DNA from: CBDVBL01 sp965555375
GTDB taxonomy: Bacteria; Zixibacteria; MSB-5A5; UBA10806
Assembly (NCBI GenBank): GCA_965555375.1
Contig: CBEWDL010000001.1
Location: 1-64,000 of the forward strand
Reading direction: 5' to 3'
Length of the DNA stretch: 64,000 nucleotides
The translations under genes and the position numbers were made by a program. How positions within the stretch are numbered: the stretch's first letter is position 1; every line of letters begins with the position of its first letter. The notes under the pieces are model-generated. The model worked only from the letters and a program-made list of their open reading frames with translations. It was not told where the DNA came from and did not search any database. Of this stretch, positions 23,864 through 31,451 are shown in pieces.

Positions 23864-26184
23864 TGAGATATGTCTTTGCCATAGCGGCCGTCTTGTCTTT
23901 GGCCGCATCGGTCCGGGCGCAGCCTGATGCCGTGTTGAGGTCCGATGATTCCGGCAGCGGGATATGGCAAAGGACTATATTGTCTGTCGATGTCGAGGGG
24001 ATTCACAGCGCCGATACATTTCTGGTGCTAAATTCGTCCGCCCTGGTGCCCGGCGATATTATCACCCCCGGTCTGGTGCAGGATGCCATAAAAGGAGTAT
24101 ACGGGCTGGGGTTATTTTCCGAGGTAGAGATCGATGCCGAGCCTGCGGAAGCCGGCGTGAAACTAACGATAAAAGTCAGAGAATATCCCAAACTCCGCGA
24201 TCTTGAGTTCTCCGGTAACAGGAAGATCAAAACCAAAAAATTTAAAGAAAGAATCACCCTTTTCGAGGGACGACTCGTCTCTCCCAAAGAGACAAAGAAC
24301 AATATTGAACGAATTAAATCCATGTATGCCGAAAAGGGGTATCTTCTGGTCAATATTCAAACCGAGCAAAGTGACGTGGAAGACCAGGAAGCACTTGTCG
24401 ATCTGGAATTCACGATAAGCGAAGGAGAAAAGGTTAGAGTCGGCAGGATAACTTTTTCGGGCAACCAGATATTTACCGATAAGAAGCTCCGGGGAAAAAT
24501 GTCCACCAAGCAAAGGGGATTTCTGAGGTCCGGCAGTTTTGATAAGGAAAAGTATCTGGAGGATAAAGATAAGATTGTCGAATTCTATAAAAAGGAAGGG
24601 TATATCGATGCTATCATTCTGGCTGATTCAATATTGTATTCCGATGATAAGACCCGGATGTTTATCGATATCGAGCTGAGAGAAGGCGAAAGATATTATT
24701 TCGGAAATCTTACCTGGGAAGGCAATACGCTATTTACAGATGGAGATTTCCGCAAAAAGGTGAAATTCAAAGAGGGGCAGGTTTATAATCAGGAGAAATA
24801 TGACGAGACTCTGTTTAAATTCCATGAAATGTATCAGGACCAGGGTTACTGGTATGCACAATTTGACGAGGAAAACAATACTCGCGGAGACACTCTTGAT
24901 TTCCACTGGAGTATTACCGAGAACAATCCGGTCCATATCCGGCTGATAAATATTGTCGGGAATACGAAAACTCATGAGAAGGTCATCAGGCGCGAGCTTC
25001 TGATCAAGCCTAAAACCATATTCAAAAGATCCGTATTGGGGCGATCTCTACGCGAGGTCATGATTCTAAACTTTTTCGCTGATGTCACGCCGGACTGGGA
25101 TATCCTCCCCAATGGCGATATAGATTTGAAAATCAAGGTTGAGGAGAAACCTACCGGTCAATTTTCGGTGGGCGCCGGCTATTCCGCGGTTGATAAGGTG
25201 GTTGGCACTATCGGACTTGGCGTTCCCAACCTTTTCGGAACCGGTCAGACCGCCACATTGAATCTGGATCTCGGCAAGAACAGAAGCACGTTCAATATCA
25301 GCTATCTGGAGCCATGGCTGCTGGATACTCCTACATCCTTATCCGGCGATTTTTATCTGCAGGAACGCCGCTGGTATGATTGGTTTACCGAGCGCAGATT
25401 TGGCGGCAGCGTCAGAGTCGGAAGAAGACTCCGCTGGCCGGATAATTATTTCCGCATCTTCACCGGATATCGTCTTGAACTGGTTGAATATATCGATATC
25501 TCCAGCTCTTATAAAGACAAGAATCAGGATAATCCGTACGCCGTCGACAAACAGGATTGGCCTCTGACCACCTCTTCGGCAAGCCTAACTATACTAAGGG
25601 ATTCCCGTGACCTTGCGCAGTTCCCCACCAGTGGGTCGGTGGTTTCGTGGAGAGGCGAGCTTGCCGGAACAATTCTGGGAGGGGATTGGAATTATTTCAA
25701 GCAGACCTATGCGGCGGAATACTACAGGACTTTATTCTGGAAAGTGGTGGCGATGGTCAGGGCCAAATACGGCGAAATAGACGGAATATACCATAGGGAG
25801 AATGACATTCCCTATAGCGAAAGGTTTGCGCCGGGCGGAGTTGACCCGGATGGGACCATCAGGGGATACGATGACGGTCGTGTTGGGCCTTATGACGAGA
25901 ACGGAGCATTCTTACGCGGCAGGTTTGAGTTGATTTACAATTTTGAATTGACGGTAGCGCTTGCCGAGCAGCAATTTTACATTTTGCTTTTCGCCGACGC
26001 CGGCAATGCTTATCGGACGCTGGAAGATATTCGGCTCTTCAAGAGATATTTCAGGTCGGTCGGCCCGGGGTTCAGGATCGTTATTCCCTATGTTGGCATA
26101 ATGGGATTTGATTTCGGGTATGCTTTCGACGGTTTGCAGAAAGGTCAATGGAGCACCCACTTCCAGATAGGCAGGGGATTTTGA
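23860..26184 (+). CDS. bamA: outer-membrane protein assembly factor BamA
   Basis: A 774-residue Omp85 protein that folds beta-barrels into the outer membrane. A signal peptide ends near SVRAQ (residue 21). Residues about 35-400 contain repeated POTRA units, recognisable by VDVEGIHSADTF, LEFSGNRKIKTKKF, ITFSGNQIFTDKKL, LTWEGNTLFTDGDF and INIVGNTKTHEKVI, that is five units. The C-terminal barrel (about 410-774) includes VGAGYSAVDKVVG and the conserved RGYDDGRVGP-type loop near 670, and ends in IGRGF with the terminal Phe. It overlaps rplU by 4 bases and is followed by skp and lpxD, the standard bam-skp-lpxD order. Confidence 0.95.
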   Translation: MMRYVFAIAAVLSLAASVRAQPDAVLRSDDSGSGIWQRTILSVDVEGIHSADTFLVLNSSALVPGDIITPGLVQDAIKGVYGLGLFSEVEIDAEPAEAGVKLTIKVREYPKLRDLEFSGNRKIKTKKFKERITLFEGRLVSPKETKNNIERIKSMYAEKGYLLVNIQTEQSDVEDQEALVDLEFTISEGEKVRVGRITFSGNQIFTDKKLRGKMSTKQRGFLRSGSFDKEKYLEDKDKIVEFYKKEGYIDAIILADSILYSDDKTRMFIDIELREGERYYFGNLTWEGNTLFTDGDFRKKVKFKEGQVYNQEKYDETLFKFHEMYQDQGYWYAQFDEENNTRGDTLDFHWSITENNPVHIRLINIVGNTKTHEKVIRRELLIKPKTIFKRSVLGRSLREVMILNFFADVTPDWDILPNGDIDLKIKVEEKPTGQFSVGAGYSAVDKVVGTIGLGVPNLFGTGQTATLNLDLGKNRSTFNISYLEPWLLDTPTSLSGDFYLQERRWYDWFTERRFGGSVRVGRRLRWPDNYFRIFTGYRLELVEYIDISSSYKDKNQDNPYAVDKQDWPLTTSSASLTILRDSRDLAQFPTSGSVVSWRGELAGTILGGDWNYFKQTYAAEYYRTLFWKVVAMVRAKYGEIDGIYHRENDIPYSERFAPGGVDPDGTIRGYDDGRVGPYDENGAFLRGRFELIYNFELTVALAEQQFYILLFADAGNAYRTLEDIRLFKRYFRSVGPGFRIVIPYVGIMGFDFGYAFDGLQKGQWSTHFQIGRGF

Positions 26185-26230
26185 TGATTAAGCATTTGGG
26201 AAATTCATGTATAATCTTAGGAGAACAATT

Positions 26231-26749
26231 ATGAAATGGCTTGTCTTCGCTACAGGGATTTTGGCTTTCGGCGCCCTGCAAGCGAACGCTCAGGGGGGCA
26301 GGATCGGCTATGTCAATTCGCAGCGCATTTTCGCCGAGTCTCCTGAATTTCAGGATGCCCAAGCCAGGTTCGATAAAGAGGTTGAGGACTGGAATAATCG
26401 TGCCGCCGCCTTAAACGATGTGACAGACAGCCTTAAGCTGGAGAAAGAGAGAAATTCCCTGATCTGGTCAGCATCGAAACGCAAAGAGGTGGAGGACCTT
26501 CTAACGGCCAAACAGGATTCCCTGCAGCAGTATCTGGACGAGACTTTCGGGCCTAACGGCAAAGCCGAGAGGAGAATGGCGGAGCTTTCCAGGCCGATCG
26601 AGGAGAGAATTATCGGAATAATCAGAAGGATCGCCATCGAGAAAGATTTCGATATTGTGCTGGATGTCGCCGCAGTCAGCATTGCATTTGCCAAGGAAAG
26701 CCTGGATTTGACCGACGATGTGCTGGCCGAGATCGCCAAAGAGAGATAG
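26231..26749 (+). CDS. skp: OmpH/Skp-family periplasmic chaperone
   Basis: A 172-residue protein with a signal peptide (ends LQANAQ, residue 20), followed by the Skp opening RIGYVNSQRIFAESPEF and a long charged helical coiled-coil region (about 40-125) forming the chaperone tentacles. It binds unfolded outer-membrane proteins for BamA. The ATG at 26231 has AGGAGA 6 bases upstream; a frame extension to 26207 covers that site and is rejected. lpxD follows immediately. Confidence 0.85.
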   Translation: MKWLVFATGILAFGALQANAQGGRIGYVNSQRIFAESPEFQDAQARFDKEVEDWNNRAAALNDVTDSLKLEKERNSLIWSASKRKEVEDLLTAKQDSLQQYLDETFGPNGKAERRMAELSRPIEERIIGIIRRIAIEKDFDIVLDVAAVSIAFAKESLDLTDDVLAEIAKER

Positions 26750-27769
26750 ATGTCGTTCAGATTGGGCCAGATAGCCTCTGAGATAAAAGCAGAGCTTAAG
26801 GGCGATCCCGATCTGCAGATAGAGGGCCTGGCGACCATAGAAGCCGCAGAACCGGACGATTTGTCATATATCGCCTCCCGAAAATTCGAGAAGCTTATTG
26901 AAAAAACCCGGGCCTCGGCCCTGATCGTTTATCCCGGACTGCAGAGCGCAAAACATTCCCTTTTGATAGTGAAAAATCCGTATCTGGGGTTCGCCATGGC
27001 GATGCGCATGTTTTATAAGGCGTTTTCCGCTGTGGCCCCCGGTATTGAAAAAACGGCGGTTATTTCGGGTGATGTTAGGATATCCGAAGATTGCTATATC
27101 GGGCATAATGCGGTGATTTCGAAAGGAGTTAGTATCGGCAATGGGGTTGAAATCCATGCCGGCGCTTTTATTGGTGAAGGTGCCGCCGTTGGAGACAACT
27201 GCCGAATATTTCAAAATGTCACCATTCGCGAACGGGTGATTATCGGCGCTAATGTTGTAGTTTACCCCAACGTTGTGATCGGCTCCGATGGGTTCGGCTA
27301 TTGTTGGGATGGATCGAGCCATATAAAGATTCCACAGGCTGGCACGGTTGTCATCGAGGATGACGTCGAAATCGGGGCTGGCACGACGATTGACAGGGCA
27401 ACGCTCGGCGAAACCGTAATAGGCAAGGGGACCATTATAGATAACCTGGTTCAGATCGCTCACAACTGCAAGATCGGGCCCTATTCGGTTATCTGCGCTC
27501 AGGTCGGATTGGCGGGGTCCACTGAACTGGGCAGGAAGGTAACGCTCGCCGGGCAGGTTGGCCTCGCCGGTCACCTCAAAATAGGCGATGCAGCAATCAT
27601 CGAGGCTCAGTCGGGAGTCCCGGCCGATGTTCCAGCGGGAGCAGTTCAATTCGGAACGCCCTCCAGAGACGTTTATCTGGCTCATAAGATAGAGGCGATC
27701 CTGAACCGTTTGCCGGATTATGTCAAGCGGATCAAGAAACTGGAATCGTATTTCGATAAAGATAAATGA
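26750..27769 (+). CDS. lpxD: UDP-3-O-acylglucosamine N-acyltransferase LpxD
   Basis: A 339-residue enzyme adding the second 3-hydroxyacyl chain in lipid A synthesis. The N-terminal domain binds the nucleotide (IEGLATIEAAEPDDLSYI). Residues about 100-320 are a left-handed parallel beta-helix of hexapeptide repeats, for example IGHNAVISKGVSIGNGVEI, and the catalytic His is in NLVQIAHNCKIG (about residue 239). A C-terminal helix follows (LPDYVKRIKKLE). Complete length. Its presence shows an LPS-bearing outer membrane. Confidence 0.95.
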   Translation: MSFRLGQIASEIKAELKGDPDLQIEGLATIEAAEPDDLSYIASRKFEKLIEKTRASALIVYPGLQSAKHSLLIVKNPYLGFAMAMRMFYKAFSAVAPGIEKTAVISGDVRISEDCYIGHNAVISKGVSIGNGVEIHAGAFIGEGAAVGDNCRIFQNVTIRERVIIGANVVVYPNVVIGSDGFGYCWDGSSHIKIPQAGTVVIEDDVEIGAGTTIDRATLGETVIGKGTIIDNLVQIAHNCKIGPYSVICAQVGLAGSTELGRKVTLAGQVGLAGHLKIGDAAIIEAQSGVPADVPAGAVQFGTPSRDVYLAHKIEAILNRLPDYVKRIKKLESYFDKDK

Positions 27770-27848
27770 TTTTCCCGGGCCGGGAACCCTGTGATTACAG
27801 GTCTCGTTTCATATCCCGAACCGATTGATTTATTTGAAAGGAGAGAAG

Positions 27849-28178
27849 ATGTCGAAGATAATTGAATTGAATGAATCGAATTTCGAACAGGAAGTTAAGA
27901 ATTCTGACGTTCCCGTCATGATCGATTTCTGGGCCGCCTGGTGCGGACCGTGCCGCATGATTGCACCTTTCGTTAAGGAGGCCTCTGATGTTTACGATGG
28001 CAAGCTGAAGGTCGCCAAGCTGGACGTGGATAATAATCAGAAAATAGCATCCGAATATGCTATCATGTCGATTCCTGCCGTGATGTTTTTCAAAGGCGGC
28101 GAGGTTGTCGACCAGGTGGTGGGTGCAGTACCCAAGAAAATGTTATTCGATAAAATAGATAAAGTGCTGGCCTCTTGA
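27849..28178 (+). CDS. trxA: thioredoxin
   Basis: A 109-residue thioredoxin with the redox motif WCGPC (Cys32 and Cys35) after VPVMIDFWAA, and the conserved cis-proline loop MSIPAVMFF. It reduces protein disulfides in the cytoplasm. The ATG at 27849 follows AAAGGAGAGAAG; eight codons of open frame before it cover this site and are rejected. The TGA overlaps the ATG of the next zinc-ribbon gene (TGATG), so the two are translationally coupled. Confidence 0.95.
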   Translation: MSKIIELNESNFEQEVKNSDVPVMIDFWAAWCGPCRMIAPFVKEASDVYDGKLKVAKLDVDNNQKIASEYAIMSIPAVMFFKGGEVVDQVVGAVPKKMLFDKIDKVLAS

Positions 28179-28402
28179 TGGGTGCTTATCAGAGTACCGA
28201 GACGACCAAAAAGATTCTTCACGATTACCATGCCGTAGCAGTAATGGCGGAAAAGTCAGAAGAAATAACCGATAAAAGCGATAGTATTGAGATTCTCACT
28301 ACCGGTAATATATGTCCCAATTGCCGCTTCTCCAGGTTGACCAGGGAAGGATCACAGGTATTCTGTCCTATCTGCGGCTATGGCATGAGGAAATGCTCGT
28401 GA
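28178..28402 (+). CDS. small zinc-ribbon protein coupled to thioredoxin
   Basis: A 74-residue protein. The C-terminal half has two knuckles, CPNC and CPIC, 15 residues apart with CGYGMRKCS at the very end, a zinc ribbon of the kind found at the C-terminus of class II (B12) ribonucleotide reductases. Those tails relay electrons from thioredoxin, so the coupling to trxA is suggestive, but here the ribbon stands alone. The N-terminal 35 residues are charged and helical. Zinc binding is likely; a redox or reductase-partner role is inference. Confidence 0.65.
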   Translation: MGAYQSTETTKKILHDYHAVAVMAEKSEEITDKSDSIEILTTGNICPNCRFSRLTREGSQVFCPICGYGMRKCS

Positions 28403-28414
28403 TAGCCTCTAATC

Positions 28415-28432
28415 GATCCGGTCGGATCTTTT
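28415..28432 (+). terminator. weak intrinsic terminator after the zinc-ribbon gene
   Basis: Stem GATCC (28415-28419) / GGATC (28424-28428) with loop GGTC followed by TTTT and ATTT. A 5-base stem is short, so confidence is limited. Confidence 0.4.
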
Positions 28433-28463
28433 ATTTCTCATTACCTGCTCTTATTCTAAACGC

Positions 28464-28492
28464 TTGATCGCAACTTACCGATAATATATATT
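28464..28492 (+). promoter_or_regulatory. promoter of the OsmC-rhomboid pair
   Basis: TTGATC at 28464-28469, 17 bases, TATATT at 28487-28492; expected start near 28499. Confidence 0.5.
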
Positions 28493-28510
28493 GCCTGTAG
28501 ATTGACCGTT

Positions 28511-28526
28511 TTTCGGGCGGCCGAAA
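28511..28526 (+). promoter_or_regulatory. hairpin abutting the OsmC start codon
   Basis: TTTCGG-GCGG-CCGAAA forms a 6-base stem with a 4-base loop. It ends at the base before the ATG at 28527 and occupies the place of a ribosome site, so it could limit initiation. Confidence 0.35.
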
Positions 28527-29003
28527 ATGAAGATTAGAGAACCTTACAAAAAAATACCGAAGGTCGTGGAGGCAACGCTTCAATGGAACGGCCGCCTGGG
28601 ATTTGCCTGCCGTTCGGGTTCAGGCCACAATAATATTATCTCCGACGCCTCCGAAATTCATGGCGGCGATAATGACGGCCCTCGCCCGATGGAGTTTTTG
28701 CTTTTTTCGCTTTCGAGTTGTACCGGCATGGATGTAGCTACTTTCCTGAAGAAACGCAAAAGGGATCTTCAGGATTTGAAAATCTCCGCTCATGGTCGCA
28801 GATCACCGTCGCATCCCCACGTGTTTGAAAACATAACGCTGGAATATACGCTGACAGGATCTGATCTAACCGACGACGATATTCGCTGGGCCATAGATTT
28901 GTCGCTTCAAAAATACTGTTCGGTAGCCGGTATGCTTGGAAAGGTTTGCAAGATCAATTGTCGTTGGAAAATTATTAAGAAGCGACGCGGGGAGCAAAGT
29001 TGA
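28527..29003 (+). CDS. OsmC/Ohr-family protein
   Basis: A 158-residue OsmC-fold protein, a family of thiol peroxidases acting on organic hydroperoxides. The first conserved Cys is in LSSCTGMDVATFLKKR (about residue 64) and the second in LQKYCSVAGML (about residue 132), the two redox cysteines. DGPRPMEFLLF before the first is the YhfA-like subgroup pattern. No conventional ribosome site is seen; a hairpin adjoins the start codon. The stop overlaps the rhomboid start by 4 bases. Confidence 0.85.
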   Translation: MKIREPYKKIPKVVEATLQWNGRLGFACRSGSGHNNIISDASEIHGGDNDGPRPMEFLLFSLSSCTGMDVATFLKKRKRDLQDLKISAHGRRSPSHPHVFENITLEYTLTGSDLTDDDIRWAIDLSLQKYCSVAGMLGKVCKINCRWKIIKKRRGEQS

Positions 29004-29833
29004 ATTATCACAGGCCTTTTTCGCATGGCCTCGGGCGGCAGAGTGGCGTTTTTCCCCCCGTGATCAAATGGCTTTTGATCATCAATGTTGCCGCGTTTCT
29101 GGGTCCTAGAGTCTTATATTTCAACCTCGATGTTTTGTATAGGACTTTCGGTCTGGTTCCGGCCTATGTTTTCGGTAAGTTCTATGTGTGGCAGCCAGTT
29201 ACCTATATGTTCCTGCACGGAGGGACCTGGCATATTCTAATGAATATGTTCATTCTCTGGATGTTCGGCTCCGAACTTGAGAGAACATGGGGATCGAAGG
29301 AATTTTTGAAATTCTATTTTGCCGCAGGCATTGGCGCCGGCATAATCAATTTTGTTTTTGGCGTGTTCAATCCTGCTACTAATCTTACCCCGATAATCGG
29401 GGCATCCGGGGCGATCTACGGGATCCTTGTAGCCTACGCCATGCTGTTTCCGGAGAGATATGTATATATTTATTTCCTGATACCGGTAAAGGTAAAATAT
29501 CTTGTGATCTTCTTGGTGGCCATAGAGTTTCTGTCCACTTATAGAGCTGACGGGATTGCGCATTTCGCTCATCTCGGCGGGGCCCTGGTGGGGTTTTTAT
29601 ACCTGAAATTCGATTGGAGATGGAAGCTCAAGAAATGGTCTCCGGGCGAGGTTATCAGGCGTGTGAAAATCGCACAGTCGGCTAAGAAGCTTCAGGAGGA
29701 GATGAGAATGATGGAGGAAGTTGATGCCATCCTCGATAAGATAAATCAGGTCGGTTACGAAAACCTTACCAGGCGAGAGAAGAAGATATTGGAAAAGGCC
29801 TCGGATAAATTATCGGAGCATGGCCATAAGTAA
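29000..29833 (+). CDS. rhomboid-family intramembrane serine protease
   Basis: A 277-residue membrane protease with six hydrophobic helices. The catalytic Ser is Ser136 in GASGAIYG and the partner is His191 in AHFAHLGGALVGF. The conserved HxxMN of helix 2 (WHILMNMFILW) and the W-R-like loop before it are also present. The C-terminal 70 residues are a charged helical cytoplasmic tail, longer than in GlpG. It cuts transmembrane substrates within the inner membrane; the substrate is unknown. It starts at a TTG with GGGGAG 5 bases upstream. Confidence 0.9.
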   Translation: MNYHRPFSHGLGRQSGVFPPVIKWLLIINVAAFLGPRVLYFNLDVLYRTFGLVPAYVFGKFYVWQPVTYMFLHGGTWHILMNMFILWMFGSELERTWGSKEFLKFYFAAGIGAGIINFVFGVFNPATNLTPIIGASGAIYGILVAYAMLFPERYVYIYFLIPVKVKYLVIFLVAIEFLSTYRADGIAHFAHLGGALVGFLYLKFDWRWKLKKWSPGEVIRRVKIAQSAKKLQEEMRMMEEVDAILDKINQVGYENLTRREKKILEKASDKLSEHGHK

Positions 29834-29918
29834 AGCTTAAGTAGGCTTATAATAACGCCGATTATTATTCTGAGTCAAGAATCTAAGGCCAGACAGGTTG
29901 AGCCCGACAGGAGATAAG

Positions 29919-30968
29919 ATGAAAAAAGTCATAGTGGCCGATGCGTCTCCTACGATAAAAAGCGTTGCAGATTCCCTTTTGCGTCAGCATGGATACGATG
30001 TAGTCTGCACCTCCGACGGTCTTCAGGCATGGGAGGTTGTCCAGGCTGAGCGTCCGGATTTGGTGTTAGCAGGGCTCAATCTATCGGGAATATCAGGCCT
30101 TGAGTTGTGCCGCCAGATGTCAGGAGATCGGTTAGCCGGCGGAATCCCGGTCGTGCTCATGATCGGTGCGAAGGACGATTTTACTGAAGAACAATCGATT
30201 TCATCCGGCGCACGCGGCCGTCTGAAGAAACCATTTTCTCCCCGGGATCTACTGGAGATAATAACGAAACTTATCGGGACGGGCGATGGGCAGCCGTCCG
30301 GGCAGCCTGACGCTCGGGAAGGGACTCCTCGGACTTCATATAAGGCCGATGTTATTTCAACGCCCCGTCATCTTGATGAAGAACCGGAGCAGGTCTACAA
30401 CCTCGATTGGACCGACCTTAAAGATATGAACGGCGAAAAGTCTGATACGCCTGTGAAAGTGACCAGCTTCGATGCTTCCGAACAGGATCAGGATCTTATG
30501 ATAGAAAAAGACCAGTTCAATCTCATCCACGAGCAGGCCGAGGATGAGATTACAGAAGTCCCATCAAAGCTTGAAGAGGATGAGGATTATAACTGGTTCA
30601 TCGGGGAGATGAAAAGGGAAATAGAAGGCCCGGAACCCAAAGATAAATCAAAAGCATCGGGCGCGCCGAAAAAAGTATCGTCGATCCACATAAAACCGTC
30701 CTCCCCCGATGTCTTAAAATATGATGATCTGAGACCATCCGGATCGGATCAAGAGGTCCGACACGCCGGTAAGCCTGCTGTTGGCCAGGAATTTAAGCCA
30801 GAGAATGCTATAAAAGCAGAGCAACCCCGCGCCAGATTCTCCGGCGCTGAAATCGATGAGATTGCCGAGAGAGTTGCCTCGAAGCTGGCTGCACATATCG
30901 CCGCACAAATAGATAAAAAGACGATATTCGAGGCCATCAAATCGGTGTTGGAGTCTCCGGATTCTTAG
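29919..30968 (+). CDS. pseudo-receiver protein with long linker and C-terminal helical region
   Basis: A 349-residue protein. Residues 1-120 have the CheY receiver fold (VIVADASPTIKSVADSLL at the start, Lys in RLKKPFSP near the end), but the segment that should hold the phospho-acceptor Asp reads PDLVLAGLNLSG, with Gly in its place, and the usual Ser/Thr before Ala is Gly-shifted (LMIGAKDD). It is therefore probably not phosphorylated. Residues 125-300 are an acidic, Pro/Ser-rich linker, likely disordered. The last 50 residues (EIDEIAERVASKLAAHIAAQID) are a helix like those ending myxobacterial FrzS-type and other atypical receiver proteins. The ATG at 29919 has an AGGAGA site; an open-frame extension to 29898 is rejected. 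Confidence 0.75.
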   Translation: MKKVIVADASPTIKSVADSLLRQHGYDVVCTSDGLQAWEVVQAERPDLVLAGLNLSGISGLELCRQMSGDRLAGGIPVVLMIGAKDDFTEEQSISSGARGRLKKPFSPRDLLEIITKLIGTGDGQPSGQPDAREGTPRTSYKADVISTPRHLDEEPEQVYNLDWTDLKDMNGEKSDTPVKVTSFDASEQDQDLMIEKDQFNLIHEQAEDEITEVPSKLEEDEDYNWFIGEMKREIEGPEPKDKSKASGAPKKVSSIHIKPSSPDVLKYDDLRPSGSDQEVRHAGKPAVGQEFKPENAIKAEQPRARFSGAEIDEIAERVASKLAAHIAAQIDKKTIFEAIKSVLESPDS

Positions 30969-31033
30969 GACCCTGGTGCGGACTTCGATTTGCAAAGTCC
31001 ATTGAGTTTCAAAGCCTATCATCTATCTATGGG

Positions 31034-31051
31034 ACAGCGCGGCTGTTTTTT
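31034..31051 (+). terminator. short intrinsic terminator after the pseudo-receiver gene
   Basis: ACAGC-GCG-GCTGT followed by TTTTT (31047-31051). The stem has only 5 pairs, but the T-run is continuous and the place, 66 bases after the stop, is right. Confidence 0.45.
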
Positions 31052-31184
31052 ATCGGGGCAATTTCAATGAATAGGCAACCCCCGGAACAGTTTTTTGGTT
31101 TATACGTGAAAATAATCGGTGGTAAGTGGCATTTGAGGCCACCGAGGAATTAATTCGGCGGGACGGAATTTAAGGAGAGATTAT

Positions 31185-31451
31185 TTGCGGACAAGAGTAG
31201 AGTCTCATAAACGTGGAGTGGACAGTCGAAAAAGAGAAAGACCGGGAATCGTAAATCAGACTAAGACAGCGCCAGCAGGAGCGGCCGGTTCTCCAGAGCT
31301 TTCGCCAAAATTAACAAAAAGACTCATCGGGATCTGTAATGATTCAAGTTCAGGATATCGGATTCAGAGTATCGCGAATAATAAGCCTGCGGTTGGGCAC
31401 GGTGCCAATATTGAAAGGCCGATTATCATAATGAAAGGGGTTGTCGCCTGA
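31185..31451 (+). CDS. small basic protein upstream of dsbD
   Basis: An 88-residue Arg/Lys-rich protein starting at a TTG about 6 bases after AAGGAGA. The first 30 residues are strongly basic (RTRVESHKRGVDSRKRERPG). There is no membrane segment and no recognised domain. Its final TGA overlaps the ATG of dsbD as TGATG, so translation is probably coupled. It could be a genuine small protein or a leader ORF that sets dsbD expression. Confidence 0.45.
   Translation: MRTRVESHKRGVDSRKRERPGIVNQTKTAPAGAAGSPELSPKLTKRLIGICNDSSSGYRIQSIANNKPAVGHGANIERPIIIMKGVVA

Noticed and set aside
26864..27685. 273-codon minus-strand frame opposite lpxD
   Set aside because: Arises from the hexapeptide-repeat codon pattern of lpxD; composition not protein-like.
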